Shown here: positions 1 to 10,800 of the stretch, piece after piece
Layout: every line of letters begins with the position of its first letter
Numbering within the stretch: position 1 is the first letter of the stretch
From: Neochlamydia sp. S13
GTDB taxonomy: Bacteria; Chlamydiota; Chlamydiia; Chlamydiales; Parachlamydiaceae
NCBI RefSeq assembly: GCF_000648235.2
Contig: NZ_AP017977.1
Coordinates: forward strand, 2,294,001-2,358,000
Direction of reading: 5' to 3'
Length of the DNA stretch: 64,000 nt
Translations under genes and position numbers: made by a program
The notes under the pieces: generated by a model
The model's database searches: none
Told to the model about the DNA's origin: nothing
The model's input: the letters and a program-made list of their open reading frames with translations, nothing else

Positions 1-1574
1 TTCTCGATCTCTTCTTCAATGGCTTCATTTTCCACAAAAATGCATACTGAGATTCCCTTGTCCAGCGTCCTTTTTATTGCCATTAAGCATGCTGTATTTC
101 TCTCTAGGGGCTCAATATCAGGGATAAAAACGACACGTAATAAACGATAAAGCCGACGCATAAACTTACTGCTATGCCCTTGTTCTTGCTCAATAAAGAA
201 ACGCAATCTCCTGCGCTGTGCTCCTAGCATCAGCAAAGTGTCATTCCATGCGGTATGAGAACAAACATAAATAGTAGGGGTCTCAGGAATGTTTTTTAGA
301 CCATAATAATTTACTTGGAAATGTAAACGAGAAAGAATCATCCCAATAAAGCGAGCTAAGTAATCGAAATACTGATAGCCAATTAGCACCGTAATAAACA
401 AGGTAATGGTTCCAATAATGCTAAAGCTTTTATCAGGGCTATATTTTAACATTTCTTCTGTCAAATATAACATAATTGAAGCACACAGCACGCCGATATA
501 ACTTAAAAAGTTGGTGGCTGCCACAATCTGTCCTCTATTTTTCTTAGGACTGGCAACTTGCACATAAGAATCTAAAGGTATTTCATAGATTCCCCCAAAA
601 AAACCTACTAGAATCACTAGCCCCATCACCATCACGAGATTATGAGAGAACAAGTCAATCATAAAACAACTAATGGCTACTCCTAAGGCTGCAATAGGAA
701 CTAGCCCTAATTCCACCATTTTACCAGATATTTTTCCAGCCACTACTGATCCCGTTCCAATTCCTAAAGCTGTTAAAAGGAATAAATAGCCGCCTTGAAT
801 ATCAGTCAGATGAAGAGATTGGGTGGCAAAGGGGATCATGTTAAGTTGGACGAAAGCGCCTAAGAATAGAAAAAAAGCAGAGCCGCATACTGCCATTAAT
901 AATGAAGGATGCAAACTAGCAAGCTTTAAGTTGCTATAAATGTCATATAGGAATCGAGCATCATATTTTTTCAAAGAGCCTGCCGGAGGAGTATACTCAA
1001 TACAAAAACTCGAAATGACCCCCACTAAAGCAATAACCGTGCAAAATATAGCAGCCACAATGAAATTTCTTCCCGTAATATCTACCAGAAAAGAGGCAAA
1101 AAACGTACCCGATATAATAGCCAAAAAAGTAAAAGAAGCCATCAGCCCATTGGATTTAGAAATCTTATCATGAGGCACTAATTCCGGTAAAATTCCATAT
1201 TTGGAGGGACCGAATAAAGCAGTTTGAGCAGCCATCAGAAAAAGAATAAGATAAGATCCCCAGCGACTTTCATACCAAAAAGCTAAGATACCTAGCGTCA
1301 TAACCATTAATTCTAAAATTTTAGTGAAGGCGATAATATTTCTCTTACTACAACGATCAGCTAATACGCCTGAAAAGGCAGAAAATAGCAGGAAGGGCAG
1401 TACAAATATAGCTCCTGTTAAAGCTAAAATCTTATGTCCATTTTCAATCCCTTCTTGATCGATTAAGAAGTAAACAATCAATAACTTATAGATATTATCA
1501 TTAAGTGCCCCCAAAAATTGAGTGACATTTAAATAGGTAAATGAAGAATATTTGCGAATAAGAGAAGTTAACAT
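1..1574 (-). CDS. LplT-like MFS transporter fused to PlsC-type acyltransferase (5' part)
   Basis: The frame runs off the left edge; 524 codons are visible. Residues 1 to about 420 form a multi-pass membrane protein with major-facilitator features: FLGALNDNIYKL near the N-terminus, then GVLADRCSKRN and FGPSKYGILPELVP in the first loops. This is the pattern of the lysophospholipid flippase LplT. From about residue 435 an acyltransferase domain begins, with the HX4D motif HTAWND at 439-444. In the LplT-PlsC-Aas family, 2-acyl-lysophospholipids are brought across the inner membrane and reacylated; an acyl-ACP synthetase domain would be expected to follow beyond the window. The ATG at 1574 is the first in frame, with no strong ribosome site. 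It would let an intracellular bacterium recycle its own or host lysolipids (inference). Confidence 0.85.
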   Translation of the reverse strand, partial: MLTSLIRKYSSFTYLNVTQFLGALNDNIYKLLIVYFLIDQEGIENGHKILALTGAIFVLPFLLFSAFSGVLADRCSKRNIIAFTKILELMVMTLGILAFWYESRWGSYLILFLMAAQTALFGPSKYGILPELVPHDKISKSNGLMASFTFLAIISGTFFASFLVDITGRNFIVAAIFCTVIALVGVISSFCIEYTPPAGSLKKYDARFLYDIYSNLKLASLHPSLLMAVCGSAFFLFLGAFVQLNMIPFATQSLHLTDIQGGYLFLLTALGIGTGSVVAGKISGKMVELGLVPIAALGVAISCFMIDLFSHNLVMVMGLVILVGFFGGIYEIPLDSYVQVASPKKNRGQIVAATNFLSYIGVLCASIMLYLTEEMLKYSPDKSFSIIGTITLFITVLIGYQYFDYLARFIGMILSRLHFQVNYYGLKNIPETPTIYVCSHTAWNDTLLMLGAQRRRLRFFIEQEQGHSSKFMRRLYRLLRVVFIPDIEPLERNTACLMAIKRTLDKGISVCIFVENEAIEEEIE

Positions 1575-2357
1575 ATTAAACTTATATATTATTTAACAAT
1601 TTTTACAGTATGAGCAGTGCACTCTTAAGACTCAAGCAAAAAATAGGATTGGGATTATAAGGGATGGAAGGAAAAAGTTTCTAGACTTGGACTTTCAAGG
1701 TGAAAATTCTTTAGGCATGCTATCTACTCTATAGGGTATGCGGTGTAAGAAGCTTTCTTTTTAGCGTATGCTTTCTTAAGGTTAGGAGCACAAGAGAGAA
1801 AAACAAAAGAGCTTTCTGCAGCTACAAAGCTTGAAGATAAAGTAGCTTTTCTTATGAACCCTATTGATTACCTCCCCTTGATTAACCTCACTACCTCAAA
1901 TTTTTGGCCTGTCCCGTTATCCTTTAAAAACACAAGTAACCTTAATGAATAGAATCTTTCTTTATAGTTTAGATATTTGTAGGGTCGATATCTTCTTAAA
2001 AGACTTGATGGAAAAGCTATTTGGCAATGCCAGGATAGGCAGCATTAGGACATGCCTATATGCTTTAAAAGACAATTGGCTATCCGCACGCTACCTTTTT
2101 TCTTAAGAATAGAGTCTTACTAAGATTGCAATTACCTGAACAGTTGCTCAAAAACGCATAACTTTTAACTTAATGATTAAATAAGCAATTTTTAGCTTCC
2201 ATACTCAATCTCTAGCTATATTTTAAAACCTAACTTCATTCTTTTTTTCTCTGAAGCAAGGGCTTAAGCAATATATTTTCTTCACAATTTTGTTTTTTGC
2301 TATTACAGTGTTTACTTAACGACTAGATAGTTTAAGCTGTTGGTAGAGTAAACCCTT
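1575..2357. other. Gene-free spacer with one degenerate MITE copy
   Basis: Nothing coding is supported in this 783-bp AT-rich stretch between the divergent transporter and recC. Both promoters must lie here, but I cannot place them. The only structure recognised is a degenerate copy of the interspersed repeat at about 2057-2160. Confidence 0.6.
2057..2160 (+). repeat. MITE-like repeat, copy A (degenerate)
   Basis: It begins tatatgctttaaaa and ends gttgctcaaaaacgcata, matching the inverted ends (ATACGCTTT-AA type) of the better copies at 7443 and 41140. The interior has diverged. It lies in the spacer before recC. Confidence 0.5.
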
Positions 2358-5300
2358 ATGATTAAAACTTTTTATAGCAATCGTATTGAAATTCTTTATG
2401 ACCATCTTAAACAAGGCCTCTTTGGCAGCTCTTCTCCTTTTGCGCGACGCCTTATTATCGTTCCTACACTAGCGATTAAATCTTGGCTGATTTTGCAATT
2501 AGCTAAAGATCCGGAGTTAGAAATTGCTGCTGGCCTAGAAATCATCTATCTAGAAGAGGCCTTAAAAAAGCTTCCCGATTTTTTTTCTCCGCAAAAAAAT
2601 TCTTTCTATTATCCCAATGAATTGGAATTAACTTTAGCAATTGAAGCTCATATCCACAAAATGGCTCTTACTTGGAATACTCTTTCTCCCGCTCAGCAAA
2701 GAAATTGGTCTCCTTTATTCGATTACTTGAAAGTTAATGTTAGCTCTGACCCATCTCTTCTTTTCTCTAAGCGCAGTGCAAAACGGTTAGCCCTACTGGC
2801 AGAAACTGTAGCTCAGCTTTTTAGGGACTATGGAAAATATGGGAAAGCGATGGTCGATGAATGGAACTCTGATGAACAAGGATGGCAACAAGCTCTCTGG
2901 CGTTCCCTCTTTTCCTCCCCGGACAATAACTGGAGTTGTTTTTATAACGAGCCTATTCTAGCTAACGATTTCTTCATCGAATTTCAAGTTCATCTTTTTT
3001 CTATTAGCTTTATGGCTAATAGTGATTATTTACTCTTTGAAAAAATAGCCGAGCAATATTCTGTTAATTACTATTTGCTATCCCCCTGCTCTATCTTCTG
3101 GAGCGATATTTTATCTGAAAAAGAAGCAAAAAAATTACAACAATTTTGGAAAAAGCAAAAGGTTCTTTCCTCTGAGCAGCAAGAGCTAGAAAGCTATTTA
3201 CGCGATAAAAATGTTTTGTTAGCCAATTGGGGTAAGCTAGGGCGTAAAATGTCTGAATTACTAGAACAAAAGGATCAGGAAACTTATGCTCAGTATGCTC
3301 TACCTCATTGTCTACAGAAAGAGGAGATTTATTCTGAACACCTTGATGACACTTTAATCTGGGAAGCAGCTAAACATGCACCATGTCTTTTAGATTACAT
3401 TCAAGCGGATTTGCTGTTCATGCGTAATCCAGATAATGCAGAAAAAATCCTTATCTCTGACGATACTTCTATTCAACTTCATTGCGCTCCCACAAGGCAA
3501 CGAGAAATACAAATTCTTTATAATAATCTTTTAGAACTTATTAAAAAAGAGGGGGATATTGAGGCCTCTGATATTATCGTGATGGCCCCTGATATCACTG
3601 TTTATGCTCCTTATATTCGACAAATTTTCGGCACCCAAAATCCTCAATTAGATTACCAACTACTCGACATGCATGCACTTGCTGAAGATTCGCTTACTAA
3701 ACAGTTTTGGCATCTGCTTAACCTTCCTTCAGGCCGCTGGGATGCTGAAGACATCTTATATTTATTCAATTTCTCGACCTTTCAAAGAAAACACCAAATC
3801 TCTGCTGAGGAAGTTTTGCAAATACGCACCTGGCTGGAAGATGTAGGTATCCACTGGGGGGGAGATGCACTTCATCGTAATGAACTTCTCCACCAAAGGC
3901 ATTGTCAAAATATGGTTGATGACACCCTTAAAGGAACTTGGGAAGGAGGTTTTGCTAGCTTGCTCTTAGGCTTAGCTATGGATCAGCTGCCTAAAGATTC
4001 TACAGCTTTAATTCGCCCTAATCATGTGGAAACTAGCCAAGCAATTTTGCTAGGAAAATGGATCGCTCTCATGCGAGCTTTAAAGAAAGACTTAAAAAGC
4101 TTGGTCGATGGTACAAAAAAAAGTTACCAGGAGTGGATTCTAGAGTTACAACGTCTTACTTATACCTATCTTGCGGACAAAGACGCAGAAGAGGAAGAAA
4201 ATCAAGATTTATTTAATCAATTAGATGCCTTCACTAAAGCAGCCTGTTGGCTTCCTAATCATAAAGTCTGCTTTGATGCTTTAAAAAAGCATTTAGAAAC
4301 TTACCTAAATCACCGGCATTTTACTTTTCAAGAAAATCATCTACAAACTGTTAAATTTTGTTCGATGTTACCTATGCGTTCTTTACCTGCTAAAGTTATT
4401 GCTTTAATAGGCATGAATGAAAGCGTGTTTCCACGTAATGAAAATAGCTCTTCTTTAAATTTAATGAAAGAAAACAAGTCTTGCGACTACTGCCCTACCC
4501 GTAATGATTATGACCGTTATCTATTTTTAGAAGCGCTTTTATCAGCCAGAAACTACTTTATTTTAAGTTATACGCATTACACAGGAAACGAGGGAAAAGA
4601 TCAGGCCCCTTCTCTCGTAGTGACCGAACTTCTCCATTATATAGATCAAGCTTTTGTGCATGAAAAAGGTAAAGTTTCCTCTACGCTTACTTATGCTCAT
4701 CCTTACCGCTCCTTTGATTACCAATACTTCTCTTCAGAAAAACGCCTTCCCAACTACTCTTATTATGATTATCAGTTAGCCTCAAGTTATTATCTTGCTG
4801 ACAAAAAAGATCGTCATCAGTTTCTTCACGATTTTACTCCGCAAGTGAAAGTAGAGCTTAATTTTCCTGAAATTGTTTTAGAAATACGTCATCTCAAAAA
4901 CGCTCTCCAAAACCCTATTAAAAGCTTTCTTAACAAAAACTTGGGAATGTTTTTAAGAGAGGAAGATCATGGTTTGCAAACAGAAGAATTTTTTGTGATC
5001 AATCATTTGCAAATGTTAGATTTTAAAAAAGCCTCTTTAAAAAACAGTGTGAATGAGGCGATCATCCATGCGGAAAGACAAGGAAAATTTCCCTTAGGCC
5101 TTTTCAAGCAGGTAGCCCTTTCTTATATTCACAGTACCATCGCTAAATACCACGAAACTCTTTCTAAGCTTAATGTGGATGTTAGCAAAATTTTTGAGAT
5201 AACCTTGCATGAACGCTATCATTTTCCTGTGCAGGACGAGAAAGGATGGAAACTTCCTCCTCTAGAAATTTACTATAAAGATCGAGTACGTATAAAAATT

Positions 5301-5780
5301 GTAGGCAGTTTGAGTGAAGTCTCTGAGCAAGGGTTAATTGCCAACATTAGCGGTAATAAGAATGATATCCTCAAACCCTGGGGGGAATTTGTTATCCTTA
5401 GCTGTCTTATTGATCATTATTCCCTTCCTTGGGAAAAACAGCTATTATGCTCAAAAAGCGGAAAAATAAAAAAAGCTTATTCTCAACAGGCTTTTTCAGA
5501 GCTAGAACATATTTTGGAATATTACTTTGAAAGTCTACACAACGTATCCCCTCTCACTCAAGAATGGCTATACGATTTAGTATTTCATGATCAGCAGGTA
5601 GTCCAAGCCTCTATGCATCAATCTTTAAATGATAGCTTTAACCCTATCTATAATAAATATCTTCAATGGGTTTGCCGCCCACAATCCTTAAATGCAGCTA
5701 ATATGATTGAAAACTGGCAGACAAAAGCACGTTCTCTATTCTCTAAGCCTTATCAAGAATGGATTTCCCAAGAAGAATAA
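2358..5780 (+). CDS. recC: RecBCD exonuclease V, gamma subunit RecC
   Basis: At 1140 residues it is close to the usual RecC length. RecC hallmarks are visible: near residues 375-400 the HCAPTRQREIQILYNNLLE segment, followed by DIIVMAPDITVYAPYI, as in the RecC helicase-like fold; and ALIGMNESVFPR near 690. RecC is the Chi-scanning, catalytically inactive subunit of the RecBCD helicase-nuclease, which resects double-strand breaks for RecA. The tail keeps the degenerate nuclease-like fold typical of RecC. It is the first gene of a recC - GNAT-like - recB - recD cluster on one strand. The gap of about 2.1 kb to recB suggests that recB is transcribed separately. The plus strand here is richer in C than in G, so the gene probably sits on the lagging strand if the origin is near 50.4 kb. 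Confidence 0.93.
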   Translation: MIKTFYSNRIEILYDHLKQGLFGSSSPFARRLIIVPTLAIKSWLILQLAKDPELEIAAGLEIIYLEEALKKLPDFFSPQKNSFYYPNELELTLAIEAHIHKMALTWNTLSPAQQRNWSPLFDYLKVNVSSDPSLLFSKRSAKRLALLAETVAQLFRDYGKYGKAMVDEWNSDEQGWQQALWRSLFSSPDNNWSCFYNEPILANDFFIEFQVHLFSISFMANSDYLLFEKIAEQYSVNYYLLSPCSIFWSDILSEKEAKKLQQFWKKQKVLSSEQQELESYLRDKNVLLANWGKLGRKMSELLEQKDQETYAQYALPHCLQKEEIYSEHLDDTLIWEAAKHAPCLLDYIQADLLFMRNPDNAEKILISDDTSIQLHCAPTRQREIQILYNNLLELIKKEGDIEASDIIVMAPDITVYAPYIRQIFGTQNPQLDYQLLDMHALAEDSLTKQFWHLLNLPSGRWDAEDILYLFNFSTFQRKHQISAEEVLQIRTWLEDVGIHWGGDALHRNELLHQRHCQNMVDDTLKGTWEGGFASLLLGLAMDQLPKDSTALIRPNHVETSQAILLGKWIALMRALKKDLKSLVDGTKKSYQEWILELQRLTYTYLADKDAEEEENQDLFNQLDAFTKAACWLPNHKVCFDALKKHLETYLNHRHFTFQENHLQTVKFCSMLPMRSLPAKVIALIGMNESVFPRNENSSSLNLMKENKSCDYCPTRNDYDRYLFLEALLSARNYFILSYTHYTGNEGKDQAPSLVVTELLHYIDQAFVHEKGKVSSTLTYAHPYRSFDYQYFSSEKRLPNYSYYDYQLASSYYLADKKDRHQFLHDFTPQVKVELNFPEIVLEIRHLKNALQNPIKSFLNKNLGMFLREEDHGLQTEEFFVINHLQMLDFKKASLKNSVNEAIIHAERQGKFPLGLFKQVALSYIHSTIAKYHETLSKLNVDVSKIFEITLHERYHFPVQDEKGWKLPPLEIYYKDRVRIKIVGSLSEVSEQGLIANISGNKNDILKPWGEFVILSCLIDHYSLPWEKQLLCSKSGKIKKAYSQQAFSELEHILEYYFESLHNVSPLTQEWLYDLVFHDQQVVQASMHQSLNDSFNPIYNKYLQWVCRPQSLNAANMIENWQTKARSLFSKPYQEWISQEE

Positions 5781-5939
5781 AAAATAGAATGGGCTCTAAA
5801 AAAACTTATTTAAAATTATTGATTGGGTTACATTATTTAATAACTTGCTCTTTAATATCCCTCAAAAGCCTATAAGGCGCAAAAAAAATATCTCCTAGAA
5901 GACCCTACTATCTAAAATTTAATAAACATAGATCTTTGT

Positions 5940-6761
5940 ATGAATACTCATTCATTAAGTCCTACTTTTTCTCACCTTCCTAATTTCCTAAGTAAGGAAC
6001 CCTCAAGGGAGAGCCAATTAAAGGAGACTACAACCTATCACTCAAAAATTAACGCTACCGTTCAACAAAGCCTAAAGCCTTTAAAGCTTACAAAGTCTTC
6101 TCTTTCTTCTTTATCTATAAAAATTTCCGACAGCCCTTTAGCGATCGCCTTATTGTCTAAGCTTCAAGAAATTAATCTCTTGCAACAGCGCTATTACCTA
6201 TCCTCAAAAAATACGTGGAACAATATTCCCTGCTTTTCTAGCTTTATCATGCCTCTTTTAAATGCCAAAAATTTTTTAATCCGTCCTGCTACTCCTTCCG
6301 AGGCAAAAGATTATTATTTCAATGCACCTACCATCCGTACCCATCAAATGATTGTAATAACGTCGGGATCGGATACGACAACATTATTGGGTGCCATTGA
6401 ATATTGGCATAATTCTGAAACTCACAGGTGCGGAATCAATACTCTAAAAATTCATAAACTTAAAAAGGAAAGCTATCTAATAAAAAAGCTACTTTTTTTG
6501 TATATCATTTTTGCTGCAAAAGAGCCTAGATGCCAGGAAGTTTTTATATGTTTTGAAGACGAAGGGGAGGCGCATTTATACCTGCCTTATGGATTTCTTC
6601 CCGATGATTGTGAAGATGAGGAGAAAGAAGAGTGGAAAAGCTTATCTTTAGAAAAGCAAAGTGAGAAGATAATGACAGAAGAAGGAGGACATTGCTGTTT
6701 AAAGTTAACTGAAGAAAATATGATTTTAATTAAAGAAAAATTAGACGAATTACTGGAATAG
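5940..6761 (+). CDS. Hypothetical protein with GNAT-like C-terminal half
   Basis: I do not recognise this 273-residue protein by name. The first 110 residues are Ser/Thr/Leu-rich and low in obvious structure. From about residue 113 the sequence resembles a GNAT N-acetyltransferase fold: an opening strand (NFLIRPATPSEAKDYY), a central strand pair (LLGAIEYWHNSE, then TLKIHKLKK where beta4 would be), a helix, a strand (CQEVFICFEDEGEAH) and YLPYGFLPDD, resembling the Y..GF hairpin of GNATs. The acetyl-CoA pyrophosphate loop (Q/RxxGxG/A) is not clearly present, so activity is doubtful. It interrupts recC and recB, where gammaproteobacteria carry ptrA. No strong ribosome site precedes the ATG. Confidence 0.6.
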   Translation: MNTHSLSPTFSHLPNFLSKEPSRESQLKETTTYHSKINATVQQSLKPLKLTKSSLSSLSIKISDSPLAIALLSKLQEINLLQQRYYLSSKNTWNNIPCFSSFIMPLLNAKNFLIRPATPSEAKDYYFNAPTIRTHQMIVITSGSDTTTLLGAIEYWHNSETHRCGINTLKIHKLKKESYLIKKLLFLYIIFAAKEPRCQEVFICFEDEGEAHLYLPYGFLPDDCEDEEKEEWKSLSLEKQSEKIMTEEGGHCCLKLTEENMILIKEKLDELLE

Positions 6762-6910
6762 AAACGGCTAAAGTATTTAATTAAAAATTATAGCTTACAA
6801 AATTTTCTTCTTTAATTTTAGGTTTTAGTTCTCAATTTAAAAAACTCCTTTTATTCTCTTTTTTTTGCCTAAAAGAGACAAAAAATACTAAATCTATTGT
6901 TAGCACTATT

Positions 6911-7026
6911 TATATGCTTTTGCTCCACTCCTCATGCAATCGCTTGCTCTATAAGTAGGTCTCTACGATTAAAGAGACAGCTTTTAAAGGATTGGATAAT
7001 AGACTTAGCTTTTTTAAAGCATATTA
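6911..7026 (-). repeat. MITE-like repeat, copy C (reversed)
   Basis: The left end tatatgcttttgctccactc is the reverse complement of the right end of other copies (GAGTAG-TCAAAAGCG-TATA). The right end agacttagcttttttaaagc plus atatt is the reverse complement of the left end ATACGCTTAAAAAAAACTTAG. Length about 116 bp, close to copy B. Confidence 0.65.
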
Positions 7027-7442
7027 TTATATTTTTTAAACTTCATTAATCCAGGTATCTTGCTGCTCTGAAAAGAGACATCAAAAGCAATGAAATACCA
7101 CGGTTTAAAGGGAGTAGGTCTCTGTAATCTAAAAAAGAGATGACCCCTTTGGGGAGCTGCATTCTTTTTAAGATAGATGTTCATTAAGGATGAAATTATA
7201 TAAAGTGTTGCTCAAAAGCATATAAGAGAACATCTTAAAATCTTTCTTTTAACTTATCGATCCGGCTAAAGATCTGCTTAATCATTGATAGATAGATCGA
7301 GTTCTCCCTTATAGAGATTAAGCTACAGGCTTTAAAATTTCTTTAATAACATGCACAAGGATAAGGGTAAAATACGGCTTTTAAGATATCCTCTTAAATA
7401 AGTTGCCTTGCCTCCAACATTTATATTTTTTGAGGCGAAGTC

Positions 7443-7560
7443 ATACGCTTAAAAAAAACTTAGTCTGCCTACCCACCCCTCTGAAAGATGTCTCACTGCT
7501 TAACGAAAGGGATTTTATAAAGTATGGGGATACATAAAGAGTAGTTCAAAAGCGTATAAT
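7443..7560 (+). repeat. MITE-like repeat, copy B
   Basis: One of the clearest copies. The left end is atacgcttaaaaaaaactta, the centre holds ccctctgaaagatgtctc and gggattttataaagtatg, and the right end is gtagttcaaaagcgtataat. The first and last about 12 bases are imperfect inverted repeats. It shares its order of blocks with the copies at 41140-42576 (intron removed) and 48810-48928. Confidence 0.75.
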
Positions 7561-7899
7561 AAGCTTTTAAGCTGATCTTTATACAATCGCCTCCTATATA
7601 AAAGCTTCTTCTTAAGTAGAAGGATAGCTTTCAAAGGATATGTATAGCTAACATCTAAGAGGAATTTGAAAAAAGAGGGGAAAATTAAAACTTGAAGATA
7701 CTCAAAAGAATGAGCATTATGGAAAATTAAAATATTTCTACAATTTAGCAAACACCAAAAAAAACAAAAAAAACCTTCACTTAACTCCTCTAAAGCAAAT
7801 CTTTTAGATCCAATTAAACCTCTTATTTTGCTATGCTTCATTTTTCTACTTTATTAGTTTTCGCCTCCATCTCAAAAAAGGATCTTTGCATTTAAGAGT

Positions 7900-10800
7900 A
7901 TGAAGAGTTTTGATGTCCTTCATAGAAGTTTAAATTTACGCCAGCATTATTTACTTGAAGCCTCGGCAGGTACGGGTAAAACCTTTTCCATCGAAAATAT
8001 TGTAATACGCTTGTTAATTGAAGAAGATGCTGGGGTACAAGAGCCTTCTCTTCTTGAACAAATTCTAGTGGTTACATTCACACGAGCAGCTACTCGTGAG
8101 CTAAAAACTAGAATTAGAAATAAGATAGAAGATTCCTTATCCCTTCTTCAGAAATCCTCTAAGGATGAAGCTTGTGATTATTTACAGGCTATCATGGAAC
8201 AAGGAGATGCCCAAGTTGAAAAAGCTAAGCGGCGCTTAGAACATGCACTGGCCACTTTTGATCAAGCTCAAATTTATACAATCCATGGTTTCTGCCTGCG
8301 CATGTTGACTAACTTTTTATTTGAAAGTGACTTTAGCATGCATAAAGGCTCCTTTGAACAAAGATCTTTAACAAAACAAGAACTTCTTCAACTTATTCGT
8401 GATTTCTTCCGTACAGAGATACGGCCCCATATTTTTAGCCCTGTACAATTACAGATTGTGCTACAAGCCCATGGCAATCGCCTAGAAAAAGTTCAAGAAG
8501 CCTTATTAAAATATTTGACAAAGGAGTGCGAGGTAGCAGCTACTCCTGATTTCTCCTCAGACGTGGAAAAGTTTTGCACCATCATGCGAACTTTAAAAAA
8601 AGAAAGAGGCTGGCTACCTGAGAAGATGCAAGAAGATGTTGAACGCCAAATAAGTTTTTATAAAAGCATTAGAAACAAAAGTACAAGCTCTATCCATGCT
8701 TTTATTGAGTTATTTAGGAAAGATAGCTGGAATGCTGATGATTTTGATCTCTTACTTAAGGAGGGATTATTTATTTGCGAATTTCTTGCCCCCACTAATC
8801 TTAATAAAAAGAAATCCAATAACCTTCCTAAAAATTCTTCATTGAATTACCCTGAGCTAGTTCCAATTCTTACTCAATCGCTCTATCCCCTGATACAGCA
8901 AGCGAAAAGCTATGAATTTATATTTGCCCGCCTAGTTTTCTACTGCCGCCTGTTAATGCACAAATATCTCTCCGAAGAAGAAAAACATCAGGAAAATGAT
9001 TTACTTAAGCATATGCTTAAGGCCATCCATTCCCCCTCCTTTGCAGGTAAAGTACGCTCCCTTTATCAAGCTGCCATTATCGATGAGTTTCAAGATACCG
9101 ATCCGGTGCAATGGCAAATCTTTAACACATTATTTTTAGAAAATTCTACCTGCAAAATTTATTTAGTCGGTGACCCTAAACAATCTATTTATGCTTTTAG
9201 GCAAGCAGACATCTACACTTACCTTTCTGCCGGAAAATCCTTAGGCCTTGCAAATCGAGCCTCTTTAGATACTAACTATCGTTCTCAACCCTCGCTAGTA
9301 CAAGCTTTGAATACTCTATTTAAAGCATGCCCAGGATTATTTTCTTTACCTTCCCTAGCGGAAAACGCCTACTTGGATTATTCTGAAGTCAAATTTTCCC
9401 CTCACATAAAGGAAAGAAAATTTTCAGATGAACAGGGTAGCATTCATTTCTTTCAAGCCCCCGTTGGTTCTAAGTCAACCCAAAGATTCCCCTCTGAAGA
9501 GTGTGAAGAAAAGTTTTTCTTTCCTTTTATAGCGCAAGAAATCACACGTCTCCACAATTCAGACGGCTTTAAATTCAACCAATTTGCCATTTTAATTAAA
9601 GATAGATTTCAAGGTCAGCGCTTAGCCTATTATTTTGATCGTCATCATATTCCCTATCATTTGCAAAAGCAAACCTCATTGACAGAATCCATTGCTTGGG
9701 AGAGCCTTAGAGAATTATTAGTAGGGATATTAAATCCACGCAATGAAAACTGCGTTAAAATTGCCTTAGGAGGCCCCATATTAGGATGGAATTATAATGA
9801 AATTAAAAAATTAGAAGATCCAAATTTTTTAGAGCGTATCTTAGCTGAATTTTATGCATTTAAACGCCATTTATCTCAAGAAGGTTTTCCTATTTTTTTT
9901 CAGCGCATCATGCAATCTATAGGGCCTATGGATAGCTTAAGCGTAGCTGAAAGACTTATGAAAAGAGAAGGCGGAGATATATTTTATGATGAGCTTACTC
10001 AAATTGCCTACCTGCTAATGGAGTATCAAAATGAGCATCCCGCAAGCCCCGAGCATCTGATTGCTTTCTTAGATGAATATAAAAACATGGGGGTAGAAGA
10101 TGAAGAACGCCTTAAAAAAGTTACTGATCCCAGCCGTGAAGCTGTCTCTATTTTAACCACGCATAGTAGCAAAGGTTTAGAATATGATATCGTCTTTGCT
10201 TATGGGCTGGTGGGTCGCACACAAGCAAGAGATCGCCTGATTCCTCAAAAGGAGGGAACCTCTCATTACCTAGTCCCTTGCTTAGAAAAACATTCTGCTT
10301 CCTATGTTAAATATTGTGAGGAGATGGATGCAGAAAAGATGCGTCAGCTGTATGTAGCTATGACGCGGGCCAAATACCGCTTGTATATACCTGTAGCTGT
10401 GAGCGATAAGCCCACCGAAATAGAGTGTGGGGGGGCCTCTCCTATGGATATCTTCTTAGCACGCTTAGGACAAGAAAATTGCAGTTATCAAGAGCTTTAC
10501 AGCCGGATTAAAGAGGGTGATAGCTATCGGTTACAAAACTTTATCCAAGCTTATCCAGAGGCCCACATTACCTATTCCCTATTAAAGGAAACATTTGATG
10601 AAGTAGCGCCTCTAAAAAATCAAAACATTCCTCCTCTTGTGGCTCCTCCTTCTGTAGAGATTCCAGGGGAAAAAAACTTTATTCAATCTTTTACCTCCCT
10701 TACACGTTACAAAAAGGCTCTAGCAAGCAGAGATCCTTACTCTTTAGAGCCCGCTAACGCGGTGCCTCATAATTTTCAAGCTCCTTGCAAGAATGCACAC

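Larger units (their letters stand above)
6762..7899. other. Gene-free spacer rich in MITE copies
   Basis: This 1.1-kb region between the GNAT-like gene and recB shows no convincing gene. It holds a reversed full-length MITE (6911-7026), the right half of another (about 7170-7223) and a forward full-length copy (7443-7560). A short minus-strand frame at 7515-7841 lies partly in the repeat and is not believed. Confidence 0.6.

Noticed and set aside
940-1173. Plus-strand 77-codon frame
   Set aside because: It is antisense to the well-supported transporter/acyltransferase gene.
7515-7841. Minus-strand frame of 108 codons before recB
   Set aside because: It lies partly in a MITE copy, has Phe/Leu-rich composition of AT-rich noncoding DNA, and no ribosome site.
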